From Ypsolopha sequella (taxonomy: Eukaryota; Arthropoda; Insecta; Lepidoptera; Ypsolophidae), in contig OW204009.1 in NCBI GenBank assembly GCA_934047225.1, positions 20,643,161 to 20,707,160 of the forward strand: DNA of 64,000 nt. The letters are read 5' to 3'. Shown piece by piece: positions 9,282 to 19,972 of the stretch (positions are counted from its first letter, which is position 1; every line of letters starts with the position of its first letter). A model generated the notes under the pieces. That model worked only from the letters and a program-made list of their open reading frames with translations. It made no database searches and was not told where the DNA came from. The position numbers and the translations under genes were made by a program.

Positions 9282-10765
9282 CTATTTATTTCTTCTGGCC
9301 GCACATCTTACGACCCTCTCTAAATATTTAAATAGAGGGTCTCGTTTTTCGGCATTCGCAATTATGTCCGGCAGCTTGTCTTTACTAAAAACATTTTCTA
9401 TTTCCATCTCCAGGTTAGCCCTCCACAGACCGAACCTCGGACAATCGAAAATTATATGCCATATCGTTTCCTCCACCTCTGGATCGCATACGCAAGCGGG
9501 ACTGTCCTTTAGTTTGAATCTGTGCAGGTACGATGCAAATCCTCCATGCCCTGTAAGGGCTTGTACGATCGGGGGAGTTAATTTGACCTTCCTTACGATG
9601 TTATGTGCTTTCGCAACATCAGGTAGGAAGGCCTTTGTAACTCCCCCCGTACTTGTGGAGTCGTACCTGCACTGCCACTTCTGGACAGTCCCCTCCCGTA
9701 TGGACCTCTTTATGTAGGAGGTGGGGATGGCATCGTAATCCGCCGAGGATTTCTTATGGAGGGCTGCGTCTTTTGCCAGCTCGTCCGCGCGTTCGTTTCC
9801 AGGCGTACCGACGTGTGCCCTCAGCCAGAACAGTCTCACGTCACGGCCCTCCCGCCGGATGTCATGCACGCATCGCTCAATGCTGTGTGCCAGGGGATGA
9901 AATATCTCCTGGCTTCGGAGCACGTCCAACGATGATCTGGAGTCGCTCAGAATATTTACGACTGACTCCTTTCTATCCCTGACCTGCTCCACAGCCCTGA
10001 GCAACGCGTACATTTCCGACTGAAAGACTGTGCAGTAAGACTCGAGGCGGAACTTCGAGTACTTGGTCTCCCTACCGTCCTTCCACCACGTGAGTGCCGC
10101 TCCGACCTTGCCCTGTATTTTACTACCATCGGTGTAAATACAGGGCCCGGTGATATTATGAGCGGCAACTGTGGAAGGTGTGAGATCGTCTAGGCACTCG
10201 AAGTCCAGAACCTCTCGTTCCGCTGGATGCGACTTTATGTCGTATGGCACACGTCGTTCCACCCTTCTATCGTCGGGTATATGCGCTACGTTTTCTCCTC
10301 GCTTTGCCCTGTACAGACTAGCAGCCTCCTGGATCCTAAGATCGAGGGGGAGTGCATCTGCCAGCACTAGGGCCGATGATAGAGACACCGTGCGGTACGC
10401 CTTGCACATTTTCTGTGCGAATCCCCGCTGCAGAGATTCCAGCTGGTTAATAACCATCAGCTTCTCCGCAGCGGGAGCCCATGCGCTTGCCGCGTACAGC
10501 ACGATCGGCTCTATCACCGACACGTATATCGTCCTGATGATCTCCTGGCTCAAACCCCAACTCACCCTCGCCGCGCACGCCAGCTGCTTGTAGATGTCAG
10601 TGGCTTTTCTACAAACAGCCGATACGTGCGCATTAAAAGTGAGTTTGTGATCTATGATAACACCTAGCAGGTGGATTTCCTGCACGAGCGGCAAAGACAC
10701 TCCAGCCATGCTGATGACTGGGGGCTCAAATTTCAGCTTGCGCGTAAGTATCATCGCAAAAGTTT
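9282..10765 (-). pseudogene. LINE-N ORF2 C-terminal half (RT thumb, RNase H, CCHC), no helicase
   Basis: The frame starts at the deletion junction in the RT thumb (LTRKLKFEPPVISM). It passes a full RNase H: YTDGSK, FQSEMYALLRA, ILSDSRSS and HVGTPGNERADELAKDAAL, giving the D-E-D-D set. A C-terminal Cys/His cluster (CVCDPEVEETIWHIIFDC) follows, and the stop comes only 50 residues later after CAARRNK. In LINE-H the equivalent point continues for another 770 residues. This shows that the helicase module is family-specific. The gene has lost its endonuclease and RT core. Confidence 0.88.
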
Positions 10766-11406
10766 TTATCGGAGATATCGGCCCTGGCTTTGGTCAATTC
10801 GTCAGCGTGCGAGGCGTGGAGCTGTGCTAGTTGTTTGTTGTGGGCACGCTCCACATACACTAACTCCCGCGCACGCTGAGTCCTTTCTCGCTCCAGATTG
10901 TTTATATGTCTGGAGCGGGAGTCGGTAAGGGAAAGCACCGTCTCATATAGGTGCTCAAGGCATTCGCGGGCTGTGGTCTTATATTCCCGTTTCATATTTC
11001 CCGCTTCCTCCAGGGCCTCCATTCCTCTCTGGAGTAGTTCGTTTGCCTGCACAGAGGCTTGATCTTTCACTACTCCAGGTATCTTTCTGCCCAAAGGTGG
11101 GAGGAGACTGGGACGGCCCTGGTTATGGGTAGCGGGACGGGAGTCACCCGAAGCCCCCGACCACACCTCGTCATCCTCCTTAGCAAATTCCGCCTCAATA
11201 TCGGAGTCGTCGGAGGGGGCTGGGGAGTTCAGGGGGGAATTTGCTTCCCCTGCGCTCACGTTTGCCTTGAGCACCTCCACCAAGAGAGAGGTCTTTAGTG
11301 GCTTTGGTTTGCCGACAGGGGCACTCGCAGTTGACAGTTTGGCTCTGGAGCTGGCCACTGACCTCCTGGAGACTACGCTGCCGGCTTTAGCCGATTTGGT
11401 CGACAT
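10726..11406 (-). pseudogene. LINE-N ORF1 N-terminal fragment fused by deletion
   Basis: The ATG at 11406 begins MSTKSAKAGSVVSRR. A Ser/Pro-rich, acidic stretch follows, then a long helical region (AKLS...; RHINNLERERTQRARELVYVERAHNKQ) that looks like a coiled coil. Homology to the ORF1 coiled coil of LINE-H (SDSRSRHKYNLEKERSEHARELI) is clear. After residue 215 or so the frame crosses the deletion junction near 10766 and terminates. The zinc knuckles are lost. This is the only ORF1 N-terminus with a start codon among the minus-strand LINEs in the window. Confidence 0.8.
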
Positions 11407-11924
11407 GATGTGCGGCCTATTAATAAGATATTTATAATTTGAAAGCAAAATTAATTTAAATTTAAAGAGTAAAATAAATGTGGCAATAGCCGTAAAGTAA
11501 AATTAAATAACTATTTAAATTACAGTAATAATATACGTGATAAATGTATGAGGTAAAAACAACAAATGTCAATCTGTGTGAAATCCAAATAAAATCAGTC
11601 AAAGTTGAAATGTAAAATTATTAAATAAGAAGTGTAATCAGACTAGAATAATTTTCGATATTAAATGACTACTATATTAAGAGGGCAAAAGCCGTACAGG
11701 TATAAAAATGATAATTTAAATAATTCAAATATGTCACTAATTTTATGCTTAGATGATAAAGATTAAAACAATTTAAAAGTAAATAGAAGTAAAAATAATA
11801 AAATAGGAAATGGGGCAATAACCAACCAAATTTATCAGAATAAAATAAGGCAAAAGCCGTTCAGGTGCACGCAGTGTTGAAATATTAATTTTAAATCTAG
11901 CTTAAAAGCAAAATACAATGCACA
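11407..11924 (-). other. LINE-N 5' UTR, proximal half, with repeated mini-hairpins
   Basis: This AT-rich leader has no gene. GGC-N4-GCC motifs recur at 11482-11491, 11684-11693 and 11849-11858, with a degenerate copy near 11813. They are often embedded in AAATGGGGCAATAGCCG-like text, which continues beyond the BEL insertion. Confidence 0.6.
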
Positions 11925-11929
11925 CTACT
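11925..11929 (+). repeat. Target-site duplication CTACT, left
   Basis: It matches 17360-17364 and flanks the BEL/Pao element exactly. Confidence 0.85.
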
Positions 11930-12613
11930 TGTTCAGAATAAAATGTATATTTCGGAACGCATCCATCAATGGTCTATATATTTTGTCTATGGACTTGGAG
12001 CTGTCAAAAAATACGAGGGACGTGGAAATTGGTACAGATCGCGGACGATTTATAAAATGTGAGATTAACAATTTAACCCAAGGGAAATCGGTGCGGACAT
12101 CGTAAGAAACAGTATTCAGTCAATGGCTGACGTTATTTTGGTGTGAAGACCATTTTGAGTGAATTCCCTGTGTGTGTGTGACATAACCTGTGTCCACGCG
12201 GCTTCCGACAAGTGGACTTGTCCTTTATCATTTCTGGGTCGGATGCATCCCGGGTTAGGAGGGTTGTGTTTAGATTCATCGTGGAAGGTGATATACGTGT
12301 CACGGCACCGGAACACTTTGGACTCCGCAGCGAAAGGACTTCATGCGAGGATCAGTGGATGACGTCATCATACAACTGTCTGGTAGGACATTTTATATTA
12401 AATATTAGAATATAAGATACTTGTATACTATAAATCTGGGACAGCTTATGGGCCCCTGTTCCAGCTGCAAGTATCACCCTTTAGCATACAATTAGTGGTG
12501 TCTGAGCGTGGTTATGGAATCCTCGCACCAGTGACGTCGATGCCCGTCACTAGTCAGTATTACCACTTTTTATATGCTACAATTTCTGGTAGCAACGTCG
12601 TTTATATCAAACA
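11930..12613 (+). repeat. 5' LTR of BEL/Pao element
   Basis: It is nearly identical to 16675-17359. One internal substitution was seen (GGTCTATAT here, GGTCAATAT there), and several differences cluster in the last 20 bp. Confidence 0.9.
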
Positions 12614-13235
12614 AGCTTTGGTAGCCAGTCCGTGGTTAATCCCAACTTTGGTTTATATACATTTAAACAGCGGAACTGGGCGGCCCCAGTGTCATTGAAC
12701 TGTTAACATAGCTAGGCTATTTACATGTACATGTAGCAATTACAAATTGGATTTGTTTAGTGCTTTGAGTAGATAATTGATTACCGGAGGGTACCACATT
12801 GATGTGGTTCAGTAATATCAGTATAAATTGTTAATTTAGTACATATCAAGTGTTCTTGTACTCCAATAACATTATATCATATAACGGTTTATATTATAGA
12901 TTGGAAATCAACTTGTTAGCTAATATACGGTTATCTTGGCTTGAATTTATGTACTTACAAGCATGTATACAGTTGCATAGTGGAATGTGCATTCGGGTTT
13001 GTGTGTATTGTATACACCAAATATAATTTAAATTTGGTAATATAGAATTAGGTAGGAACCTATTTGTTTGTTTAGTATTGACGGACAGTACATACATTGG
13101 TAATTGGGAATTAATTTTGCTAATTAAATTCTATTTATAGGTAGGGTACCTATTGAGCAGTGCTTCTGTATTTTGTGCCGTGTCAGGGTGTTTGCTAAAT
13201 AGTTTTTATTTATACATTTCCCGGTTCATTGCGGC
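12614..13235 (+). other. BEL/Pao leader, no gene seen
   Basis: This 620-nt AT-rich untranslated leader lies between the 5' LTR and the Gag start. A primer-binding site should lie just inside the LTR (near 12618-12640, TTTGGTAGCCAGTCCG), but I could not assign the tRNA. Confidence 0.5.
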
Positions 13236-14873
13236 ATGATGTCCAAGTCTCACAAGGCTGCGTTGGCGAAAGAGCTCCGCTGGTTTACAACCGTCCAGGG
13301 ATTGCTTTCTCGTTCGGATCGCGACAATGCAATCCTGGAGAGAGCCGAGCGGATGCATCAGCGGCTGGCTGATGCAGAGGCGGCTGTGGCAGCACTGCAG
13401 GAAAGTGACGGGCCTATGGATAGGTATGTTACTGATTTAGCCCAGATAAAAGGGATTTATGATGATATAACAGAGGCGGCCTCCATGATCAAAAAGCGAC
13501 AATCGGGCAGCCCGGTTGTTAGCACACCTGGACCAATAGATGGCGCCACTGGTAAGACGCTGGTTATAACGTCGAATAATATTGCTGATCTAAAAAGGCA
13601 AAATTCAGGAGGTCCTGTAGTTGTCACGCCTCAACCGGTAGATGGCGTGTCTGGTAGTTTGGCTAGTTTGGCTAGTTTAGAACTAAATAAATTTAATGGG
13701 AAAATTCAAGAATGGGTTTCTTTTAAAAATATGTTTAATTCATTAGTAAATTCTAGGGTAGATTTATCAAAGGGGCAAAAGATGGCATATTTGATGTCAA
13801 CATTGGAGGGCGAAGCAAGGTCGCTCATCCAGCACCTCAGGGTAGAGGATGATCATTATGATATAGCGTGGGGCTTATTAAATGATAGGTATCAGAACAT
13901 GCGCTTACTGGCGGATGCGCATGCGTCTCAATTGTTGACGTTACCTAGGGTAACCGACTGGGCACAGCTGAGGCAGCAATTACTAACTCCGGTCACCGTG
14001 GCGTGTAATGCCCTTAGAACATTAGGTTTACCGGTGGACGAGTGGTCGTTTTTACTCGTTCACATTATTTTAGGTAGGTTGCCTAATGATGTGAGGTCAC
14101 GTTTTGAGCGGGTGTCCGCAGGAAAAGATGGCAGCACTGTGCCTAAATTTACGGACTTAATGAGGTTTCTTGAATATGAAGCTAGGGTAGCAGAAACCTC
14201 ACAAGCGGACTTGGCGCCATCTGGGGCGCAATCATTTTCGTCTGCTGGCTCATCTGAATGTGGGGAGCCCAGACAACCGCAGCAGTCGCGGGGACGCGAT
14301 ATGACGCGTTTAGCGGCGGTCGCCGTGGTTGAGAGGTCATCGACCTGTTTACAGTGTGGCCATACGGGGCATGACCTGCTGAGATGTCAGCAGTGGCGAA
14401 ACCTGCACGTCACCGAGCGGCGACGCATAGTGAAGCGTAAGGGCCTGTGTTTCGGTTGCTTGGGCAATCATTTTGAACGTAATTGTTCCGAGCCACGACG
14501 TTGCAGTGTTTGTGAGGGGCCTCACCATTTATTGTTGTGTGCCAACAGATCTGAAGCGGCTTCACCGGTCCCGCAGCGACGGAGCCCTACGGGCGGGGGT
14601 GCTTCAGGGAGAACTCCCCCCCCCCTTGGACAACGGGGGTGCGTCAGGGAGAACTTCCCCCCCCTCGGTCCAGGGAAGGCATGCTGTCGGGAAAAGCTCC
14701 CCTCCGTCGGGACGGAGGACTGCGGCGCGAGGCGCGCCCCCTCACCGGGAGGTGAGTTATGTATTTGCGCGTGGACCCGTAGGGGGCCCCTTGCCTACGG
14801 GCTATCACACATATGGCCATGTTGTGAATTGGGCCCCTACGGGCGGGGGCCAATTGGAATTGGCAAGGGCTAG
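13236..14873 (+). CDS. gag: BEL/Pao Gag
   Basis: This 545-codon structural protein would form the retrotransposon particle. Residues 1-90 are helical. Around residues 145-345 is the DUF1759/DUF1758-type capsid region (LELNKFNGKIQEWVSFKNMF, KGQKMAYLMSTLEGEARSLI). Cys/His clusters follow: CLQCGHTGHDLLRC near residue 370, CFGCLGNHFERNC near 405 and CSVCEGPHHLLLC near 423. The ATG at 13236 follows the leader. The C-terminal 100 residues are Gly/Pro-rich translations of short GC-rich repeats and may not be original coding sequence. The ORF is intact, so this part of the element could still make protein. Confidence 0.87.
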   Translation: MMSKSHKAALAKELRWFTTVQGLLSRSDRDNAILERAERMHQRLADAEAAVAALQESDGPMDRYVTDLAQIKGIYDDITEAASMIKKRQSGSPVVSTPGPIDGATGKTLVITSNNIADLKRQNSGGPVVVTPQPVDGVSGSLASLASLELNKFNGKIQEWVSFKNMFNSLVNSRVDLSKGQKMAYLMSTLEGEARSLIQHLRVEDDHYDIAWGLLNDRYQNMRLLADAHASQLLTLPRVTDWAQLRQQLLTPVTVACNALRTLGLPVDEWSFLLVHIILGRLPNDVRSRFERVSAGKDGSTVPKFTDLMRFLEYEARVAETSQADLAPSGAQSFSSAGSSECGEPRQPQQSRGRDMTRLAAVAVVERSSTCLQCGHTGHDLLRCQQWRNLHVTERRRIVKRKGLCFGCLGNHFERNCSEPRRCSVCEGPHHLLLCANRSEAASPVPQRRSPTGGGASGRTPPPLGQRGCVRENFPPLGPGKACCREKLPSVGTEDCGARRAPSPGGELCICAWTRRGPLAYGLSHIWPCCELGPYGRGPIGIGKG

Positions 14874-15970
14874 GCCCCCCCTCCCCGCGCCGGTTTTGGT
14901 GCCAGCTGGCATGGAGCACCGTGCTCAGACGGAGTCACGGGGTTACTCACCGCCGTACCGCGAGTACCCGCGGTTAGAGTACCTTCCGCCGTACTCAGGG
15001 AGAGTTGGAGGCTACGCTCCCCCCAGGGTAGGGATGTGCACGCGCCAGCCGTATTATTGCCAGTGGACTGGTCCTGCGCTCCTCAGGTGGGGTAGCCTGT
15101 AACTAGCTTGTTCAAGCCATGAGTACGGAACCGCGGACGGTTCTGTTGCCTACCGCGATGGCTCGCGTCTAGGGCCCCAGGGAGGATTGAGTTAGGGTAA
15201 GGGCCCTCCTCGACTCGGAAAGTCAAGTGGCGCACCGATTGATTTTGAACCTGGAGGTTTCGTCGGTGCCGCTCTTAGGTATTGGTGGACTGGAGTTGAA
15301 TCAGCGGCTGCAGCCATGGTTATAGACAATATTGTCGGCTGGCAGCCTTCTTTGGACCTTCCTCCGTCCATAATCTCATGCACGTCAGGTCTGCATCTGG
15401 CAGACCCACGTTTTGTCATCCGGCCCCAGTCGATGTTTTCCTGGGCGCGGATTTGTTAGGATGGATCCTATTTGGTTTTTAAAAGGACTCTGGGTTCTTC
15501 TTCATTGGTGGAGGTATCCACAATTTTGGATATTCGATATTTGATTCGATACTTGGATGATTATGTTCGGACTTAGGAAATGGCTTTCAAATGAACATAT
15601 ACTGTTTGCAGATTTGGAGGATCCCAATATGATGGTGGTATTATGTTGAAATACCAACCAGTCAATGATATTCATATATTTTGTCCCCAGCCGTGAGTGC
15701 AGAGGAGCGTTGGAGCGCATTGGTACACTGGGTACATGTACTTCAGGCGGACCTCATCAAGTTTAGACTTCGAGTTCTGCGCGAGGATCACGCCAGGCTG
15801 AAGTGAGCGGTTGCTCGTTTGAATCCTTTCACGGATTATGAAGGACTTCTGCGTTTTGGAGGCTGATTTTGGAGAGCTGACCTGCCATACGGAAGTCTTC
15901 ATCCTTTGCTTCTACCCAAGACGGACCTTTGGTAAATTTGTTGGTGTCGGATTGACACATACGTAACGCG
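14874..15970 (+). pseudogene. Broken BEL/Pao pol remnants: protease and pre-integrase
   Basis: Short frames with stops between them keep recognisable Pao text. TVLLPTAMARV lies near 15138-15170. LLDSESQVAHRLIL lies near 15206-15247, with the protease DS. HARLK and NPFTDYEGLLRFGG lie near 15789-15862, and YGSLHPLLLPK near 15888-15920. The RT and RNase H that should lie between are gone. Several stops and frame changes show that it is dead. Confidence 0.65.
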
Positions 15971-16475
15971 CACGGGGGTTTTTAGCAATCGCAACGCTTG
16001 GGTTGTGAAAGCATACCTTGTGTATTTGTGTGCTTGGCCACCAAGGCCGTTCACTTGGCAGTGGTATCAGCTTTGACTACGGAGGCCTTCGTCGCCGCGT
16101 TGGATCGTTTCGTGTCGCGTAAGGGTTTACCTTCACTTATTCGCTCCGACAATGGCACAAACTACAAAGGTACTGCTAACTATCTAAAAGATGTTGATAA
16201 TTTTTTGTTTTGTAAATAACTATGCTAGTTTAAGTTAAATCTTCGCCCGGAAAGGGGTAACTTGGCGGTACAGTCCCCCAAATTGCCCTCACTGGGGAGG
16301 GAATTTTTTGAAGCTGCCGTCAAGTCGGCGAAGACCCACCTCCGCTGCGTTATTGGGGAAACTGTTCTAATTTTTGAGGAGCTTGCCACTGTGTATTGTA
16401 AAGTGGAAGCGGTCCTCAACTCTCGTCCTCTCTGTGGTCAGACAGGACTGAGCATCCTAGGGAAGGAAATTTAAT
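15971..16475 (+). pseudogene. Broken BEL/Pao integrase
   Basis: The catalytic-core text VCLATKAVHLAVVSALTTEAF and RKGLPSLIRSDNGTNYKG (second catalytic Asp) is read from about 16009 to 16219, where a stop occurs. A second open piece, FFEAAVKSAKTHLRCVIGE through VEAVLNSRPLC, runs from about 16262 to 16474 and holds the catalytic-Glu region and downstream part. The join between them lacks the expected linking residues, so a small deletion is likely. It is not functional as written. Confidence 0.72.
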
Positions 16476-16674
16476 TCTTTGGAAGGATATGAACTTGCTA
16501 TCCTTGTTTTGGCGCTGGGGCCGTATATTAAAGTTGTTTTTTGGCGGAGACGGAACTCCACGCGTCGCAGAGGTGTTGGTCGAAGGTTCGATTTTGTGAC
16601 GAGCCATGACAACTCTCTCCCGTCTCCCGGTTGTATGAGCTAGTGGACTGATTGCTCAGCCCAGAGCGGGGGAC
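16476..16674 (+). other. BEL/Pao 3' end with polypurine tract
   Basis: A degenerate pol end is followed by AGAGCGGGGGAC (16663-16674) directly before the 3' LTR. That is the expected place and composition of a polypurine tract. Confidence 0.6.
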
Positions 16675-17359
16675 TGTTCAGAATAAAATGTATATTTCGG
16701 AACGCATCCATCAATGGTCAATATATTTTGTCTATGGACTTGGAGCTGTCAAAAAATACGAGGGACGTGGAAATTGGTACAGATCGCGGACGATTTATAA
16801 AATGTGAGATTAACAATTTAACCCAAGGGAAATCGGTGCGGACATCGTAAGAAACAGTATTCAGTCAATGGCTGACGTTATTTTGGTGTGAAGACCATTT
16901 TGAGTGAATTCCCTGTGTGTGTGTGACATAACCTGTGTCCACGCGGCTTCCGACAAGTGGACTTGTCCTTTATCATTTCTGGGTCGGATGCATCCCGGGT
17001 TAGGAGGGTTGTGTTTAGATTCATCGTGGAAGGTGATATACGTGTCACGGCACCGGAACACTTTGGACTCCGCAGCGAAAGGACTTCATGCGAGGATCAG
17101 TGGATGACGTCATCATACAACTGTCTGGTAGGACATTTTATATTAAATATTAGAATATAAGATACTTGTATACTATAAATCTGGGACAGCTTATGGGCCC
17201 CTGTTCCAGCTGCAAGTATCACCCTTTAGCATACAATTAGTGGTGTCTGAGCGTGGTTATGGAATCCTCGCACCAGTGACGTCGATGCCCGTCACTAGTC
17301 AGTATTACCACTTTTTATATGCTACAATTTCTGGTAGCAACGAGCGTTTTTACCAAACA
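16675..17359 (+). repeat. 3' LTR of BEL/Pao element
   Basis: It is paired with 11930-12613, begins TGTTCAG after a purine-rich tract and ends ACCAAACA before CTACT. Confidence 0.9.
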
Positions 17360-17364
17360 CTACT
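17360..17364 (+). repeat. Target-site duplication CTACT, right
   Basis: It is a copy of 11925-11929. Confidence 0.85.
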
Positions 17365-18104
17365 TAAAGCTTCAATAATTTTAAATTTAAATGTTAAATA
17401 AAAAATGGGGCAGTAGCCGATTAAATAATCAAGTTAATAGGGCCGAAATTGTTAAATGTTGAATAAAAAAAATTATAAGATAGATTAACATACAAAATAC
17501 ATTACAACTACTGTTCTAAAAAATATTTTACTTGGCTTCTTATGTATTCAATTATTTCAAAATAAAAGTAAAATAAAATGGGGCAATGTCCAATTCAAAT
17601 GCAAAATAAATTCAAAATGGAGTACTGGTTTACACAAAAAATCTTTAGAAATAATTATTCCCGTGGGTTGAATGGCTCCGGTCTTCAGGAACTCCTTGGT
17701 TCTCGTTGTCCTGCTGCTTTCTGCTCCAAAAAAACCGTACTTCAAATTCGAACCCAGGGAGGGGTACGATTTTGAAAAAAAAATTCGGGGGGGGGAGGTC
17801 GGCGATTATCTCAAAAAATTTCTTGACCCCTAAATAAATGTCGGTTTTCGTTTCCTACGGAGAACGAAAATTTTGTCAGATTTCACCTGGGACGCTCCGT
17901 TCCCGAGATATTCGCATAACCAAACTTTTTGCCGATGGCGGACGATTTCCAATTTGGCGATAAAATTGGTATCCCACGAACGGGTGGCGGCAAAATTACG
18001 ATTTAAACGGCTTTCGCTTTATTATTAGATAGCGGTTGTCAGTGGTTAATAAAAAATAGGGCTCGTCGATCGCTCTTCCAGAATAATCCACCGGGAACAC
18101 ACTT
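17365..18104 (-). other. LINE-N 5' UTR, distal half
   Basis: This continues the leader seen at 11407-11924. Further GGC-N4-GCC motifs lie at 17409-17418, with a degenerate copy near 17582. On the minus strand the element begins just after CCTAACCAAGTGTGTTCCCGG at about 18104. No gene is seen. As the only copy with this end, it may or may not be the true 5' terminus. Confidence 0.6.
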
Positions 18105-18133
18105 GGTTAGGTTAGGTTAGGTTAGGTTAGGTT
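18105..18133 (+). repeat. (TTAGG)n, about 6 units
   Basis: It lies between the 5' end of N1 and the 5' truncation point of A3. Confidence 0.97.
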
Positions 18134-19972
18134 GCAGCGCGCAACACCGCCCCTGGCCCAGACGGTATCCCGGGTCGGGCATGGGTGCTCGCCATGGTGG
18201 AGCTAGGAGACAGGCTAAGGCGGTTGTTTACAAGCTGTCTCCGCATTGGCCAGTTCCCACGCACCTGGAAGGAGGCCAGGCTGGTGCTTCTGGTGAAGGA
18301 GGGCAGAGATCCGGACTCTCCATCCGGTTACCGACCCATATGCCTCTTAGATGAAGTGGGCAAACTATTCGAAAGAATAATTGCCCACCGTCTAAACTCA
18401 CATCTTGTGAGAGTGGGCCCCGACCTGTCTGACAGCCAGTTCGGCTTTCGACAGGGTCGATCAACATTGGACGCAATTCTCCGTGTTCGACACATGTCGA
18501 ACCGGGTGGTCTCCCAGGGCGGGGTAGTGTTGGCGATCAGTTTAGACATAGTGAACGCTTTCAACTCCCTACCCTGGAGTGCGATCAGAAGGGCGTTGAT
18601 TGATCACGACGTCCCTTCTTATCTGCAACGGATCATAGGGGCCTACCTGAGCGACAGGACAATTATATATACGGGTCGAGACGGCTCAGTACACAGCAGG
18701 GAGGTGAACTGCGGCGTTCCCCAGGGGTCAGTGCTGGGTCCCTTGCTGTGGAACATAGCATATGACGCGGTGCTATGCGTCGGTCTCCCCGAGGGTGTCA
18801 CAGTCGTCTGTTACGCAGATGACACTCTCGTTCTGATCGAGGGTGACACCTTCGAGAATACCGTCCGAAGCGCCGAACTTGGTGTGGCCTGCATCGTGGA
18901 CAAAATCCACGAGCTTGGGCTACGAGTGGCACCCCAGAAGACCGAGGCTATATGGTTCCACAAGCTTCCTCGAAGCCAGGAACCTCCCAGCCTTTCGGTA
19001 TGTGTCGGCTCGACTCAGGTCCAGATTGGAAGGTACATGAAGTACCTTGGCCTCATCCTCGACAGCCGTTGGGGGTTTGAGAAGCACTTCAGCCGTCAGG
19101 TCCTTCGGATTCAGAAGGTAGCCGGTGCACTTCACCGACTGCTGCCTAATCTCGGGGGGCCCAGGGAGGAAGTTCGCCGCCTGTACGCGATGGTAGTGCG
19201 GTCTATTGCTCTCTACGGAGCTCCCGTATGGTCCGCAAGACTGGGAATCAGGCGTTGCAGAACTATGTTCTATAGTGTGCAGCGCAAGATGGCAATGCGG
19301 ATCGCCCGCGGATATCGCACGATATCGTTCCAGGCGGCGACGCTCCTCGCGCGTTTTCCACCGCTTGATATCCTGGCCGATATGGATGAGAGGGTATTTG
19401 CCTCAAGTCGTGGCATCGACTGTGGTGGTGAAAATGCGCCCCAAGAGCCGCTGGAGAGGGTGAAGCAGCGGGAACACCGCGCCGCACTGGAGTCATGGCA
19501 CGATAGGCTACATGAGCCGCAAAGTGCCAGACAGCGCGTAGTTGGTGCAATACTGCCCAATTTCTGGACGTGGATGATGCGAGGCTTCGGACGAGTCACG
19601 TACCGGATGACGCAAGTGCTCACAGGGCATGGCTGCTTCGGTGAGTATCTGTGTCGAATCGGACGTGAAGAGACGGCCCAGTGTCACCATTGTGATGGTG
19701 ATCTGGACTCGGCGCAGCACACGCTCGAAGAGTGTCCTGCCTGGGACTCCGAGCGGCAGGACCTGGTAAGTCAGGTTGGGCAGGACCTCTCTCCACCGGC
19801 GTTAGTCAATTCTATGCTGACAGGGGAGAGTTCATGGGAAGCCGTTACCAGGTTCTGCGAGAGCGTAATGGTGCGGAAAGAGGAGGCTGAGCGGGAGAGG
19901 GAGAGGGCCAATCCCGCTCGAAGGAGGAGGCACCGAGGAGGAAGAGGTGACCACCTCCATACCGCCCAGTAG
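18134..19972 (+). pseudogene. LINE-A ORF2, RT to C terminus, 5'-truncated
   Basis: It is open from the junction to TAG at 19970-19972. All RT motifs are kept (SLDIVNAF, CGVPQGSVLGP, YADD), as are the CCHC knuckle and Arg-rich tail. The endonuclease is missing. A few single-residue variants distinguish it, for example an Ile in place of Lys in DRTI(K/I)YTG and Lys for Glu in GF(E/K)KHFSRQ. Confidence 0.9.

Larger units (their letters stand above)
11930..17359 (+). mobile_element. BEL/Pao LTR retrotransposon, internally deleted
   Basis: The pair of 684/685-bp LTRs starts TGTTCAG and ends AAACA, with a CTACT target duplication. Inside are an intact Gag, then broken remnants of protease and integrase. 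RT and RNase H are absent. It is inserted in the 5' UTR of LINE-N copy N1 in the opposite orientation. Family assignment rests on the Gag (DUF1759-like region plus CCHC cluster) and on the Pao-type integrase text. Confidence 0.9.
8645..18104 (-). mobile_element. LINE-N copy N1, helicase-free relative, with nested BEL element
   Basis: On the minus strand it runs from a 5' UTR (18104-17365 and 11924-11407, split by a BEL/Pao insertion) through the ORF1 N-terminus, then directly into the RT thumb, RNase H and CCHC end of ORF2, then a 3' UTR and tail (8645-8661). About 3.5 kb between mid-ORF1 and mid-RT is deleted. TTAGG flanks both ends. Its sequence matches copy N2 in the RT thumb, so the two form one family distinct from LINE-H. 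Confidence 0.88.

Noticed and set aside
14473..15102. 209-codon frame overlapping the end of BEL Gag
   Set aside because: It is in another frame over GC-rich repeated text, starts inside the Gag knuckles and shows no protease motif.
15998..16219. Intact integrase gene
   Set aside because: The frame stops before the catalytic Glu region, which is in a separate piece downstream; the first part of the domain is also broken.
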